Counted from the stretch's first letter, positions 21,721 to 32,884 are shown. The stretch is DNA of 64,000 bases from Riptortus pedestris (GCA_019009955.1 CM032229.1:83379001-83443000); one strand, 5' to 3'. The notes: generated by a model from the letters alone, not told the origin. Made by a program: numbers and translations.

Positions 21721-23050
21721 TTAAAATTCATGGTTAGTTAGTTTAAATATCGTATTTTTCAAGGGCGATTCTTCCTGAGCAACAACATTGTTGCTTCATT
21801 GTTTAATTTTTTTCCAGTTTTATTTTGTTTCTTACATTAAAACTTTTTAATATTCCCCCGAAATCTGCTAATATAATCGAAAAATATTGTCTCTTATTTC
21901 CAGTGCTCTACATAGCCTTCCATGTTCTGAATTTTATCTAGTCTTCTTCGAAAGAATATTATTAATCGAGACTTCCAAAGGATATTATTATTTCGGGGAT
22001 TAAAATCCAACAATAATTTTCCCGTCTTAGGAGTCTGTAAATCTCTTGGATTGGCCTTTGAATAGTGTGGGCGCTCAGACATTTATTAGAATCGATATGG
22101 ATGTAGGACTTATCGAAATCTTTAAGAAGGAATAGCTTTTCCAATCAAAACGAAAATTTGGTACTCGCAACATTAGTGAAGAGATCGAAAGTTTTGGGAT
22201 TGAAATAGATACGAATAATGAATGTTTGCTGTAAATATTGATAGAAACTACGTCTAAATAATGAGAGGATTAATAGTAGTTATTTGGAATGATATGACGT
22301 ATATTAATCTTATATTAACTGGTGATACTCAAATATGGTTATCTCACTATCTTATGATAATAAGGAAAATTGTGGGAACCTAAAAATGCATATGTAGAAG
22401 AGAATGCTTTGAATGTGATAAGTTTAGATTTAATTCAATTTGAAAGGATTCTTTATTTTTCTGCCAGCCCTTTGTGAAGAGATTCTTTTTTATTGGTTCC
22501 ACTAAACGCTTTGTATCAAATTATTTCCTTCCCCGGAGTGACCAATTGTGGCAACACTTAATTAAAAGATTGAAATTAGAAACTAATAGGGAAATTGAAA
22601 ATATTGTCTACATCCATTGGTAAGTGAGTGATTGGTAAGCTATTAGTGACGTCACTTTCCCTTTGATGGATTTGGGCATTAGTGTTATTAACTCCTATTT
22701 CTCTTCGGATGTAACTCGAACCTATTTTTAGACTTATAAAATCCATTAAAAGATCACTATAGATCACATTCGCAGTATCCATCGCTCACCATAACACAAA
22801 TGTTATTCAAAGATTATCATTTTCTAGTCCGGTCCATTGGAATCTGTATAAATGCACGCAATCAAGTTCAAATAGAAATAAGAGGAATACATTTTAGTAA
22901 GTGTTTCCCCCAATAGGATAACGAGAAAGAACAGTAAAACGGAACATACTCTTAATAGGTCAAAGGTCCGACAGGTTCCTGAGTTAATAGTGAAAACAGC
23001 AAAGTAATGGGGATTATCTATCGTTTGAATATACAATTCAATAACTATGT
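21721..23050. other. Intergenic, nothing recognised
   Basis: Several short open frames on the minus strand (21894-22144, 22576-22782, 22824-23036) show no recognisable domains and no splice structure. Confidence 0.45.
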
Positions 23051-23055
23051 TTGTT

Positions 23056-23270
23056 TATTATTATTTACGTTTATGCTACTATGGCTAATCGGGGTGGGTT
23101 ATCTACAGCTTACCACCCTTTTCTAACCAGGGAGGGCCTAAGGAGTTTATTTAATGAGTCCGTCACTAAATAAATTTCTAATGCCCAGGGAGGGAATCGA
23201 ACCCGCCACTCTCGGTCTGCCATGCGAGATTAAGACCAACGCTTTAACTCGCACGGCCAACCTGAGTCCA
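23056..23270 (-). mobile_element. tRNA-derived SINE, copy 4
   Basis: Reverse-complement copy with the best-kept head: read on the minus strand, GGTTGGCCGTGCGAGTTAAA (box A area) and GGCGGGTTCGATTCCCTCCC (box B). The tail side begins TTATTATTTACG at 23057. The cloverleaf-like head with a long variable region supports a tRNA-Leu/Ser origin. Confidence 0.88.
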
Positions 23271-23403
23271 TTCAATAACTTAGTTAATATTCGAATTATA
23301 GAAAAAAAAGAAAACAGCAATTGTAAAATGGTGCTCTTTTATCAAGATTGGTTGTGTAAAATTTTTCGATCAAACTCATAATTACAGAGATATTTTCAGT
23401 TTT

Positions 23404-24324
23404 AGCAGATTTCCCTTAAGGGGGGGGGGAAAGTTAGTTCGTTTATTTTTGATTTATAGAAATGTTAAAAGTACAATTTTGGTTGTTTGAAAACATAATA
23501 CCCTTTGAAGATTCTATTACTTATTTTTTGTTTGACACATTCACACTTTTACTCGTAGTTGGATTGTTTCTGATTAAAATATCCTCTTGACAATGTTCAA
23601 ATAAATCATTAATTGTAAAGACAGACTGATTTTCATATTCAATAGTTCCAAAATCGATATTTGATGTCGAAGTCGATGACTCATTCACTTTACTAAACAG
23701 TCTGTTAGAAACTTCCAATTTCGATAATGAATACTCTTCGTCATACCTATCTTTTGATTTTGCTGGTAACAAATCTTCCATGATTTCTTTTGCTTTTCTA
23801 TTTATAGATTCTGATATATTATTAGCCATAATTACTAAATAACTAAACAATAATACGAGCAAAAGAAACTAATATAATGTATATAATGAAATGAATGAAT
23901 TAAAATAATAAACAGCTGATTTTGCGGCCCTAGGGCGAAATATTTATTTTCGGCCCTAGGGCGGCGAAGTGTAGCTTTCGGACCGCAAATTAGGTGTGTA
24001 AAACAGGTGATTACATCGTAGTATGGTGAAAATTCAAATATCTTCGACTTACGGATCGTAAAATGTCATAGAACCAATCTAAACAGAGATAAACAGAATC
24101 TAAACATCTAACCAATAGAATCTAAACATAGAACCAATAGAAACTATTGATGGTATACAATTGTTACTCTATGCATTTTTTCGTAACTCAAGTAATAAGC
24201 GAGCTATTTGTGCTTTCTTATTTTCAGTCTTCAGTGACACCTCTCGCCCCGTTCAGCTCACGGGTTTTTTTTTTTACATAGAACTAGAGAATATTATTAC
24301 GCACCCCCTGCGTGACGGACTTTT
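23404..24324 (+). mobile_element. HIN element interrupted by a recombinase-like insert
   Basis: 5' AGCAGATTTCCCTTAAGGGG at 23404, then broken after about 20 bases. The HIN interior resumes near 24030 (AAATTCAAATATCTTCGAC, TTACGGATCGTAAAATG, GTTACTCTATGCATTTTTTC) and ends CCCCTGCGTGACGGACTTTT at 24324. The missing middle is replaced by sequence containing the 23521-23829 reading frame. A separate minus-strand HIN fragment lies at 23290-23395. Confidence 0.65.
23521..23829 (-). pseudogene. Crypton-like tyrosine recombinase N-terminal remnant
   Basis: A 102-codon frame starting MANNISESINRKAKEIMED (an upstream in-frame ATG at 23862 would add 11 residues). LLPAKSKDRYDEEY closely resembles the start of the N-terminal domain of Crypton-type and related eukaryotic tyrosine recombinases (LLPxKSxxRYxxxYxxF). 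The rest is polar and Ser/Asn-rich (SKVNESSTSTSNIDFG, INDLFEHC) and the catalytic R-H-R-Y residues are absent, so it is at most a deletion derivative. The GC-rich pair GCGGCCCTAGGGCG / CGGCCCTAGGGCGGCG at 23930-23964 may belong to the same insert. Its limits are unclear. Confidence 0.45.
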
Positions 24325-26200
24325 CACAAGCCTCCCAAGCCTAGAAAAATCTTCCCCATTAGCTGAATATTTCCCCTTATTTGCCTATTGTACGGAGACC
24401 ATATATGGCTTGATTTTATACCAACATGAAGAAATTACTCACTGTTGTGTTTCCCAATGTCCTTCATAAATCGAAAGTACACTGTCCAACTGTGCTTGGT
24501 TAGGTAGTTAGGAGATCGGTTGTTAACCCCCTTATCAGACATAACCTTTAGCCTTTACCTCTTTTATCAGGGATCTTATCAACCTAAGAGAGTTTGTTCA
24601 CTGCTCTGCCTGGTGGTCTCTCTGATAACCACATTAGGCTTGCATGCTCTCTATGTCTTTTCCTGCTAACCCGTAATTAATTCTTGTAAAGACAGGGCTA
24701 TAGGCATTATTGTATTTTGTGTCAGAATTTAGTTTGTTGTTGGGTATACAGATTATAAACGTTACTCCAAGAATTTCCGCATCTCTGTTTTGTCAAAAAT
24801 AAGAGGTTTTACGAAGTTGTCTTCAAAATATAGTGACCCGGACGTCTAAATTGAACTTTATATTATTATCTGCTTTAATTAACCTCGCTCATTTTTAGGG
24901 CATGTCTGGCATTAGGATTTTATCAAAACTTTGCGCATGGATTAAATATTTCAAAGGGCTTACAAGAAAAAATTAAGAGTTGATTATTTTCAAAATTTAA
25001 TCTAACCAATTAGTGTCAGTTTGTTGTTTTCAATCGTATTTCTAATTCAGAATTTGACATAAATTGATAAAACACTAAACAACATTTACTACTATGTACT
25101 ATGATACTGTATCTACAAGAATTACTTGGTGAACCTACACCTGACTATCTTCAATGAGCTGAAGGTGCGCTACTGTGAATCTAGCCATGAACCTTACCAA
25201 CTGAACTGGTTACGAGTGCCGAAATGTACTAAAACCTCTGACCTCGCCAAACCGTCCTAATAGGTCGATCGTTTGAAGTAAGCACTCTACTTAAAGCAGG
25301 CTACTCCCACCAAGTGTAAAAACTGTATTTTATTGATTGTGTGCGAGAAATAAACCCATAGGATGAAAATATATATATATATATACTTTTTCTCTTATAT
25401 AACATAATTTAATTATTAATTATTTATTGACGGATGCTATATTCTATATATTTAAACAATAAAATTTAGTATAAAAATTTGCATTGTTATTTGGAATATT
25501 GGAAAATGTTTATACCTAACCAAACTCATTAATTAAATAAGGTTTTACAATTTTTTTAAACTTGATTATTAACGCCATTATTTATATTTTACGTTTTCGG
25601 CTTTCAAAATAATCAACTCTAACTCAAGGGATTTACACTGGAAGCCAATATACAAAAAACATCTCTTGCTTAGTGTAAAATTAAGTTTTGTTTAATAGGG
25701 TAATTATTAAGCAATATATAAAAAATGGAATGTCATAGAAGTCCGCCAGTCAAGTATGAGTGAAATTTACTTAGGTTTAACCCCAGCGTGGGGAAATTTT
25801 TATTCTAGTTGCAAAGGAAAGGCTATATTAGTCCAGTTAAGAACTTCAAAGAAAGAAATATTAAATATATGAGGGCATTACTACCAAAAGGCTGGGGAAA
25901 ACTGCCCAGGAACAGCTAAATAACAAATTCTAAGTTAACATTACCTACCAAGACTGTTAGCCTGGGATCTGTCATGAATTAAACCAATCTAGCTTTCTTT
26001 TGATGCTCAAAGAAAACAATTTCTGAGATATACTACTTCTAAAAGAAAAACTCCAAGGGACTTAATTTTATTAATATTTTCGGTGAAAAAGTACACCCAG
26101 CCTAAATATCCAGCCTCCTGTGGCGAATGAATCATCCTCTCCCCTTGGAATTATAAATAATAAGATAAGTCTTTCAAGTGAAGTAATACATATAAAGTGT
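24325..26200. other. Intergenic, nothing recognised
   Basis: AT-rich sequence with a short (AT)n at 25368-25386. No gene recognised; 24480-24700 and 25100-25330 are more GC-balanced but have no coding frame. Confidence 0.45.
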
Positions 26201-26204
26201 TTCG

Positions 26205-26445
26205 AAAGGAGCTCATTTTCGTCATCTTCTTGGTAAGATCGATGGACATTTGAAGAATAATTTCGAAAATCAAGTCATGAGTACAATCTCAATAGCTGAT
26301 TTCCCTTAAGGGAAATCTGCTAAAAGTCCGTCACGCAGAGGCTGCGTAAACTTAACAGATTTCCCACATACTAGTATGATACACTAAAAATCGCATAGTG
26401 CGAAATCCAATAGCTTACATTTTTCTAATTATAGGAAATTTGCTA
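26205..26445 (-). mobile_element. Two HIN copies joined head to tail
   Basis: A minus-strand HIN 5' end (26205-26321, palindrome at 26300-26319) abuts directly the 3' end of a second minus-strand copy (AAAAGTCCGTCACGCAGAGG at 26322, then ACTTAACAGATTTCCC). Read on the minus strand the junction is GACGGACTTTTAGCAGATTT, with only the T-run between ends. The second copy is truncated to about 120 bp. Confidence 0.75.
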
Positions 26446-26527
26446 AAATAGACAGTTGTAAAGGCAGTTCTTAGATAATTACGAAACATTGAGGGTCTAA
26501 TTTAAATGCTATTTTTAATGTACATTT

Positions 26528-26636
26528 CCTTTACATGGGAAACCTATAGTGACGAGTTCGATTCCCGTTTGGGCAATAGGGATTTATTTAGTGACGAACT
26601 CATTAAATAAAATCCTTAGTCCCACCCTGGCTAGAT
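26528..26636 (+). mobile_element. tRNA-derived SINE, partial copy 5
   Basis: Starts within the tRNA-like head (CATGGGAAACCTATAGTGAC), keeps box B (GAGTTCGATTCCCGTTTGGG) and stops at CCCACCCTGGCTAG; the 3' body is missing. Confidence 0.75.
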
Positions 26637-27054
26637 GTATATTTTATTATACTTTTTAATACGTGTTATTGGAGTACTTGGTAAATAGCTGAACAACCCT
26701 CCACCAAGTAATATATTAATGAATTAAAATAATGAGTTTCCAGATATGGATCTATATATAGTAAGAGTAACTTTTTTTCTTTTTCCCCGAGTGGCGTGCT
26801 ACGGAGTTAGTGTAATTTATGAGCTGAGACCAGCTGATTTATCTCCGTAACAGGTCACCCAACATAGCCCAGGTGTGCTTGGTTACAAGACTCTAAAACT
26901 AAGCAGATCAGTAGCACATGCCAGTGAGATTTGTACTCCATAATCATTTTATTTAACGTAATTTGTAATAAAAATGTTATTCTAATAAGATATTAAATGA
27001 AGACGTAAAATGGAATATTCAAGGAAAGAAACGTTTTGGAGAAAAATTAAAATA
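26637..27054. other. Downstream flank of the Gln-rich gene
   Basis: No repeat or gene recognised; 26790-26935 is GC-balanced with no coding frame. Confidence 0.45.
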
Positions 27055-27060
27055 TTTATT
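27055..27060 (-). terminator. Poly(A) signal of the Gln-rich gene
   Basis: AATAAA on the minus strand, about 38 nt past the stop codon at 27099-27101, implying a very short 3'UTR. Confidence 0.7.
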
Positions 27061-27098
27061 CAAGGATGATTTGCTACTCAAAATTCACTTCAGTTGCT

Positions 27099-27866
27099 TT
27101 AAAAGTACTGTGGGGCGTATCTTAGTATACGAGTGACTGGGGCTGGGTTCTGTGAATAGATAGGTGCTGGGATGGGAGGCACTTCGCTGTACTGGACAGT
27201 GGCGACGAAGTTAGATGCGAATTCTTGCTGTTGCTGGAGTTGTTGTTGAACTTCTTCCGCCTGCTGCTTAAGCTGCTCTTGCTGCTCCTGGAGCTGCTTC
27301 AGCTGTTGTTGGAGACGCTCCTGTTGAAGCCTGCCAAAGTGTGCAACTACTGGGTTTGGCTCACTGACTTGGCCTTCGGATGCCTGAGTGGCGCTTCCTT
27401 GAAGAGATACCCTGCTGTAGGAGTTGGTCGTGTAGCTTGGGTTGTACTGACTCTGCTCCTCCGACTGTTTGTATTGTTGAGCCTGTGTGTAAGCCTGGAA
27501 CCTGTTGTTCGCCTGTGCATTTTGCTGGTTGAATTGGTAAGTGTTGGAGCCGATGGATGTTTGGCTGTTTTGAAGGCTCACCTGTTGAGTGTTTTGGTTG
27601 GGTTGTGCTCTGAGTGGGGCTGCTGTGAATTGAACTTTCTGAAGACGTCCATCGGCCAAATACACATGATAGTTGCCAGTCTGACTCCCTTGTTCCTGAC
27701 GAAGCCTCTCCATCACTCTCTCACTTATCTTGTCGATAGCTTCAGCTTCTTGTTGTTGTGCAGCAGCGTTAAACTGTTGAGGCAAAACCAAGAGAGCCCC
27801 TTGAGGTTTGAATGGTGCTTCTTCGGCGAGTACGGAGCCCAGAAGGGCGAGAGAAAGTAATACCAA
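27099..27866 (-). CDS. Gln-rich secreted protein, exon 2
   Basis: 255 codons plus stop. The frame stays open 34 codons further upstream, to 27968, but that extension would place a long hydrophilic stretch before the signal peptide. The strong acceptor exactly at the start of LVLLSLALL, together with the MK exon, makes the spliced start much more likely. Confidence 0.9.
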   Translation of the reverse strand: MVLLSLALLGSVLAEEAPFKPQGALLVLPQQFNAAAQQQEAEAIDKISERVMERLRQEQGSQTGNYHVYLADGRLQKVQFTAAPLRAQPNQNTQQVSLQNSQTSIGSNTYQFNQQNAQANNRFQAYTQAQQYKQSEEQSQYNPSYTTNSYSRVSLQGSATQASEGQVSEPNPVVAHFGRLQQERLQQQLKQLQEQQEQLKQQAEEVQQQLQQQQEFASNFVATVQYSEVPPIPAPIYSQNPAPVTRILRYAPQYF

Positions 27867-29081
27867 CTGAAACAAAATAAGAAGCATTATTATTTGTCCC
27901 GAGCAATAATTTCGCGCAGACATTATGAATTTAAACACAAGTCTGAAAGCGCTTTTATTAATTACCACTTTGGCTTAATATAAAATAATAGAAAATTTAA
28001 AACAACTGAACTAATAAAATTGATATGTATTGAAAAATTAAATTGACCAAAAGAGGGGCATATTCACTGCCAAATGAAGAGTAGATAGGCTGAAAAAATT
28101 GATTGGTTTACATTTATGTTGTGATATAAAGTGAAACGTTGGAAATATAGATCCTTTAATAAAAAAAATGGATTTTAAAGGTTCTTCACAAACGTGTTAA
28201 AATCATTTTCTCGGAATAAATGGAGGCAAATTAATTTGTTAATAATTAGATATTATTAGTGAATCCTATAGTTTTCTTAAATTAGTATATTAAATATATT
28301 CTGCTATAAATTTATGCGCATATCTTGTTTATTCCGCAAACATGTTTATAACTAAAATCATATTAAGTAAGAAATTAAACAACTTGTGTGTGAGGTTTTC
28401 TGAAACCAAAAAAAAAAAATCACAACTAAAAATGAAAAATCGTGATTTTAAATGTAAAATCCTTGAACATTCCATTTCTATTCGTATGATTTTTGTAAAT
28501 CCTATAACCTACATGATGTTCATGATAATAATCAAGCTACGTTTTATTTCGATCTGTAGTTTACACAAATAACATTGTTAAGTAGAAGTATAGTTTTAAC
28601 GACACTATGTTACTTGTCGATTGTAGATGAAAATTTATTACACAAAAGTTATTCTAATTAACAAAATAAATTTTGTTATTTATATATTTGGTGAAAAATG
28701 AACTTGAAAAAAAGTGCACAAATTTCTCATTTAATTTTTTCCTTTCAACATCCACTCCTGTGTTCTTAAAAATATTAATATATAGTTTAGTACTAATATT
28801 AAAATTCGTAAGTTTGTTGAGTCAAGCTATAGTTTTAAGTTTATATCTTGTTTATGGTACAATAAAGAATTATTTTTTTATATAGAAATAAAGAAGTAAT
28901 GACCTTTTTTTTAGGTACGTTGTTGTTGTTCTCTATCGAAAAGATTTGAATTTTTTGTGGCTTGAGAATATGTTGTTAAAGTAAGCCTTCATATACGAGA
29001 TTAAGGATTACCTTATAAATCGTTATAGTGGAAATGAAAACGACCGTCCAACAGGGACGGAAGAAGGCAGCGGAGTTAAAA

Positions 29082-29123
<42 letters not shown>

Positions 29124-29650
29124 CTTTCTATTGCTAGAAGCTTTTCTTAACTTGCGAAATATCTTGATGGCTCATTGAAATAATGATATATTTGTTATTC
29201 AATCGTTGAAAATTGTGGAATGAAACAAATCTTAATGAGGTATTATCCTCATTTACATTACAAAAAGCAAATAAATTGCTAGGCAGTTTGGTGAGTTTAT
29301 AAGGTAGTTTGGAAAACGACGTTGGACGTTTGCGTCCTTAAGCCTACTAAAATTTGAGTTATTAAAATATAAATAATTCTGATTCATTACATATTACAGT
29401 ATTAGATATAGTAAGTAGTTTGTAATAAAGTTAATATGTTATATTCAGATATATTTCAGTAATTGTTTTTCATTCCAATGAAGAATATGTCTATCTATCT
29501 GTTCAGCTCTGAGTCGTGGCAGACCTGCTTTTAGCAGATTTCCCTTAAGGGAAATCAGCTATTGAGGTCGTACTCATGACGCGATTTTTGAAAGTTTTCT
29601 TCAAATGTCCATCGATCCTACCCAGGAGATGACGAAAATAAGGTCCGTTC

Positions 29651-29705
<55 letters not shown>

Positions 29706-30612
29706 ATATATTTGTCTGCTAACTCTCTAGCGGTCGCAATTTTTGTTTGATTGTTACCAAACTCGATATTTAAACGTTTTATGTAAAAAGACAGATCACG
29801 TTCGTTAATGGCTGAAATCGGAACAGTGGGAGGGGGGTTTAGAGGGGGGATTTTCGAAAATTCAAAATATCTCCGTTACCATACGTCGGATATCTCTGTT
29901 AATGTAAGTCGGATCTAATCTTATTGCAAATTCAATTTAATATAAATATTGCTCTATACATTTATTCTCTATCTTGAATATTAACCGAGATATTTGCATT
30001 TTATTAAATTTGGGCCGATAACGGATGACTATTTCCCGCCAAAAGCTTGTTCGGTCCTTTGCCGCAACTGTTCCGCCCTTTGCCGCAACTGTTCCGCCCT
30101 TTGCCGCAACTGTTCCGCTCTCGTATGGAGATTTCTCTATTGTATAACTTCACGTGGGAAATCTGCTTAGTTTACGTAGCCCCTGCGTGACGGACTTTTT
30201 TCAATTCAGAAGCCGTTTCCGTTGGGAGCTTATTAAAATTAACTGAAAGATTTCTCTGCTTCGTTTACGCAGACCTTTATATTATGAAACACTTATTTGA
30301 AACTTAAATACCAAATATTGTTCTCATTGAACTTTTACTTTTTAATATAAATGCCAATACGTAGCGTACATGGGAAATCTGTTTAGTTAACGCATCAACT
30401 GCGGACTTTAGTTATTTACTATATTAAACGAAGACCAGATTGTATACTATTTTTTTTATTTGAACATCATTTGTCAAGTAATAAAATTAACTAAAGAACT
30501 TTTGTTAACTAAAGAAAATTAACTTTTCAAGAGAAGATTACGCTAAGTTAATCTGGAAATTCAGACTTTAGATTTTAAATGACTACTGATATATTGTGCT
30601 TCTTACCTTCAT
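27099..30612 (-). CDS. Secreted Gln-rich cuticle-like protein, two coding exons (257 aa)
   Basis: Coding exons 30607-30612 (ATG AAG, donor GTAAGAAGC) and 27099-27866 (acceptor ATTTTGTTTCAG), phase 0. The start is MKLVLLSLALLGSVLA, a clean signal peptide with likely cleavage before EEAPF. The mature part has a short conserved-looking motif at about residues 66-85 (YHVYLADGRLQKVQFTA), of the kind seen in insect secreted and cuticle-associated proteins (DUF4794-like; family from memory). Next comes a Gln/Asn/Ser/Tyr-rich middle, a Gln-rich heptad-like coiled coil at about 180-218, and a Pro-rich tail ending YAPQYF. A signal peptide split after codon two is typical of insect cuticle genes. The protein is probably extracellular, in cuticle or another secreted matrix; exact role unknown. 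Confidence 0.87.
27867..29337. other. Intron of the Gln-rich gene, proximal part, with a 33-nt A-tract
   Basis: AT-rich intron sequence without genes. A pure A run at 29088-29120 follows GGGACGGAAGAAGGCAGCGG; it might be the tail of a retroposed sequence on the plus strand, but no source or target duplication is recognisable. Confidence 0.5.
29338..30199 (+). mobile_element. HIN elements within the Gln-rich gene's intron
   Basis: A HIN 3'-interior piece (29338-29528) precedes a complete copy at 29533-30199. The complete copy has AGCAGATTTCCCTTAAGGGA, GACGCGATTTTTGAAAG, (TA)n at 29656-29712, AGCGGTCGCAATTTTTG, the G-runs GTGGGAGGGGGG and AGAGGGGGG, and a 3' end GGGAAATCTGCTTAG, CCCCTGCGTGACGGACTTTT. 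Same strand as the intron's antisense. Confidence 0.85.
30049..30119 (+). repeat. 21-bp tandem repeat inside a HIN copy
   Basis: About three and a half units of TTCCGCCCTTTGCCGCAACTG, GC-rich in contrast to its surroundings and absent from other HIN copies here. The outer units are slightly diverged (TCGGTCCTTTGCCGC, TTCCGCTCTCG). Confidence 0.85.
30255..30412 (+). mobile_element. HIN 3'-end fragment
   Basis: AAATACCAAATATTGTTCTC, TTGAACTTTTACTTTTTAAT, ATGGGAAATCTGTTTAGTTA and ACTGCGGACTTT; ends about 190 bp upstream of the cuticle-like gene's ATG (on the opposite side of its intron). Confidence 0.65.
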
Positions 30613-30647
30613 TGTTGACGATTGTAGTCCAAGAGTCGAATGATACT
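30607..30647 (-). CDS. Gln-rich secreted protein, exon 1 (35-nt 5'UTR plus Met-Lys)
   Basis: Minus-strand CAACAATGAAG|GTAAGA at 30601-30616: a good start context, two codons and a near-consensus donor, 2.74 kb upstream of the matching phase-0 acceptor. The 5' limit at 30647 is inferred from the TCAGT initiator. Chance cannot be fully excluded for so short an exon, but promoter, context and phase all agree. Confidence 0.75.
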
Positions 30648-30674
30648 GACCAAAGGCAAACCCTGCATATATAC
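30645..30674 (-). promoter_or_regulatory. TATA box and initiator of the Gln-rich gene
   Basis: Minus-strand TATATAT at 30667-30673 followed by the arthropod initiator TCAGT at 30645-30649, with +1 A at 30647. The TATA box starts about 26 nt before +1, slightly closer than usual. The ATG is 35 nt downstream. Confidence 0.65.
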
Positions 30675-30719
30675 AGCCAGCTGCCTAGCCACCCTTGGCC
30701 CAGTGGTCAACCGAATATC

Positions 30720-31114
30720 AATGTTATCAACGCAACCTCCCTAATCAGTATGCTTCTCTTATAGTAACTACTTCACTACTCGTCCTCCTGCCCACGTGTC
30801 CCTCCTACCGAATACACTATTTAGACCGTCGGCCCTCCTCATTTCGAAACATTACTGGCCTTTTACGTATCTTTAATTAGATTTATACGAATACGCGGCG
30901 GTGTTGCACTTCATTTATTAAGAAATAAATACTCTAAATACATATTCAGTGCTCGGTGAGTTAACAAAAATATTTCATCTATTGTTCTATTATTGTAATA
31001 ATAATTCCTGAAATACAATTAATATATGCTAATCATTTAAGCTTATAATATTAGTAAATGTGTTCACAGAAATGAACGGTCCTCATAAAACGTTTTCCGT
31101 CGAAATACACACAT

Positions 31115-31176
<62 letters not shown>

Positions 31177-31680
31177 TTGTTCTTGTTTCATGGAGGTTTG
31201 GTCAATGTTGGTGAAAAAAAAGATTTTAGTTTATGCCAATATTTCGAGAATTTTTATTTTTTCTTCTTCAAGACCGTAAAAATACAGGCACTACTTTAAT
31301 ATATATTGCAGTTTATTGTTATTAAATTAGAGTGTAACAGATGGTGTTTATGTTATTTCTACTTACCAAGACTAGAAATACTTAAAAACTATTGTACATT
31401 ATGTATTGCACTTCGGGTAACATTAGGTACACTGTTTTTAACCTTCCCTGGTCTGTTTACACTGAGCAGGGCCACAGCCTCATGTCTTTGTACATCTATT
31501 ATGTATCTCTATAGTTTATTCTCTTTTGTTTGTTGAACTATATTATAATTATTATACTATACCTATTATATTATGTTACGACTATTGTTATGTGTTACTA
31601 GAAAAAGAACAAGAAACAATAACATCACCATATATAAATATATCCTGGTCGAAAAAACCCACACAATTATATTTATATAT
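30720..31680. other. Upstream flank with (AT)n microsatellite
   Basis: 5' flank of the Gln-rich gene. (AT)n at about 31117-31173. The open frames here translate AT repeats or low-complexity sequence and are not genes. Confidence 0.5.
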
Positions 31681-31684
31681 AAAT

Positions 31685-31773
31685 TTAAACGGACCTCATT
31701 TTCGTCATCACCTAAGTAGGATCAATGGGTTAAAGAAATGTTTCTAAAAGCCCGTCATAAGGGAAGTCTGCTA
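31685..31773 (-). mobile_element. HIN 5'-end fragment
   Basis: ACGGACCTCATTTTCGTCAT, then the decayed palindrome CATAAGGGAAGTCTGCTAA. Confidence 0.65.
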
Positions 31774-32535
31774 ATATTGTGCATAGTGCGAATACCTATT
31801 CTTAAAACATAATGTGGGATATCCTTAAGTGATGTGTGGTTGTCGGTCACTAAGGTTGAAATTACACTACTTCGGTTTGCCGACTTTTCGGAGTAATTTA
31901 TTACCTTTCTCAAGGTGAACAGAAAGGTGTACAAGATATGTATACTCCACTTGAGTTAAATGCTAAAAAGAAATGTCCATAATATAAAATATAAATCGCT
32001 CTTCCGGAAGGAGAGTTGGAGCTATTGCATTAAACCAGACTGTAGACTGGTGATATTTCTTAGTGACAGACAACCGCGGTCATCACTAAGATTATTTATA
32101 CTATGGGATAGTTAAAAGGAAATGTAAAATAGAAAAAGAGGATAAACAAAATATGGGGTATAACGGAAATAATACTTATTCTTATCTGGTAGTTCTCGAA
32201 GAAAGTGGAATGGGAGAAATATAAGAAAAAAATAATAAATAAATGTCATCTTAATGAAAATCCTGGAGAAAAAAGAGTGCTCATAGGCCAAGACAAGAAA
32301 AGGTAAAAGGAAATGTAGGAAATTCTCAGACGTATGGGCTTTATACCTGATGAAATTTTGCTGAGAAGGGATTTCAAGTTTTCCGGAGCCCCCTCACTCT
32401 TCGCGCTACAACCCACGGCTCATTTGGTCTTAAAGTGAAATTTAAATTTAATATATTGTACAAATACATACATTTTTCAGTCTCTAAAGATTTCCAAGCA
32501 ATGCCTATATACCTTAGCTAGAATATACTTATTCA
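31774..32535. other. Intergenic with a retroelement-end-like motif
   Basis: Minus strand about 31875-31920 reads ACCTTGAGAAAGG then CCGAAAAGTCGGCAAACC, similar to the G-AGAAGG...CCGAAA-GTCGGC motif common near retroelement ends. No coding remnant recognised. Confidence 0.4.
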
Positions 32536-32539
32536 TAAT

Positions 32540-32656
32540 TTAAGCTGGTCTCATTTTTGTCGTGTCATCTCTCATCATCAAGTAGATGGACATTTTCGAA
32601 ATTCGTATCATGAGAATATTTTGAATCGCTAATTTCCCTGAAGGGAAAACTGCTAA
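32540..32656 (-). mobile_element. HIN 5'-end fragment, diverged
   Basis: AAGCTGGTCTCATTTTTGTC, TAGATGGACATTTTCGAAAT, and the palindrome remnant AATTTCCCTGAAGGGAAAAC. Confidence 0.6.
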
Positions 32657-32884
32657 AACATACTTGACTTACTTAAAAGGATTAGACGCATAAAATATTA
32701 TCATTGTTAATACTGTTAAGCTTTAAATGCTAGTCAAATATGACGATAACGTAAGTCAACAATAGAGAAACTTTTGATAAGGGCTGATTTACTACTATTT
32801 ATATGGATACTTGGGTTCCACTGAGCTCAACTGCCTGGGATGTTGCAAAATTGCAATAATTGACTATGGTTTCTATTAAATAAA

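Noticed and set aside
27225..27860. 211-codon plus-strand frame opposite the Gln-rich exon
   Set aside because: Leu-rich translation is the complement of CAG/CTG-rich Gln codons. The minus strand has splice sites, signal peptide, promoter and poly(A) signal; the plus strand has none.
27867..27968. Upstream in-frame ATG extending the Gln-rich protein by 34 residues
   Set aside because: It would put a hydrophilic stretch before the signal peptide and ignores a strong acceptor exactly at its start; the MK exon explains the gene better.
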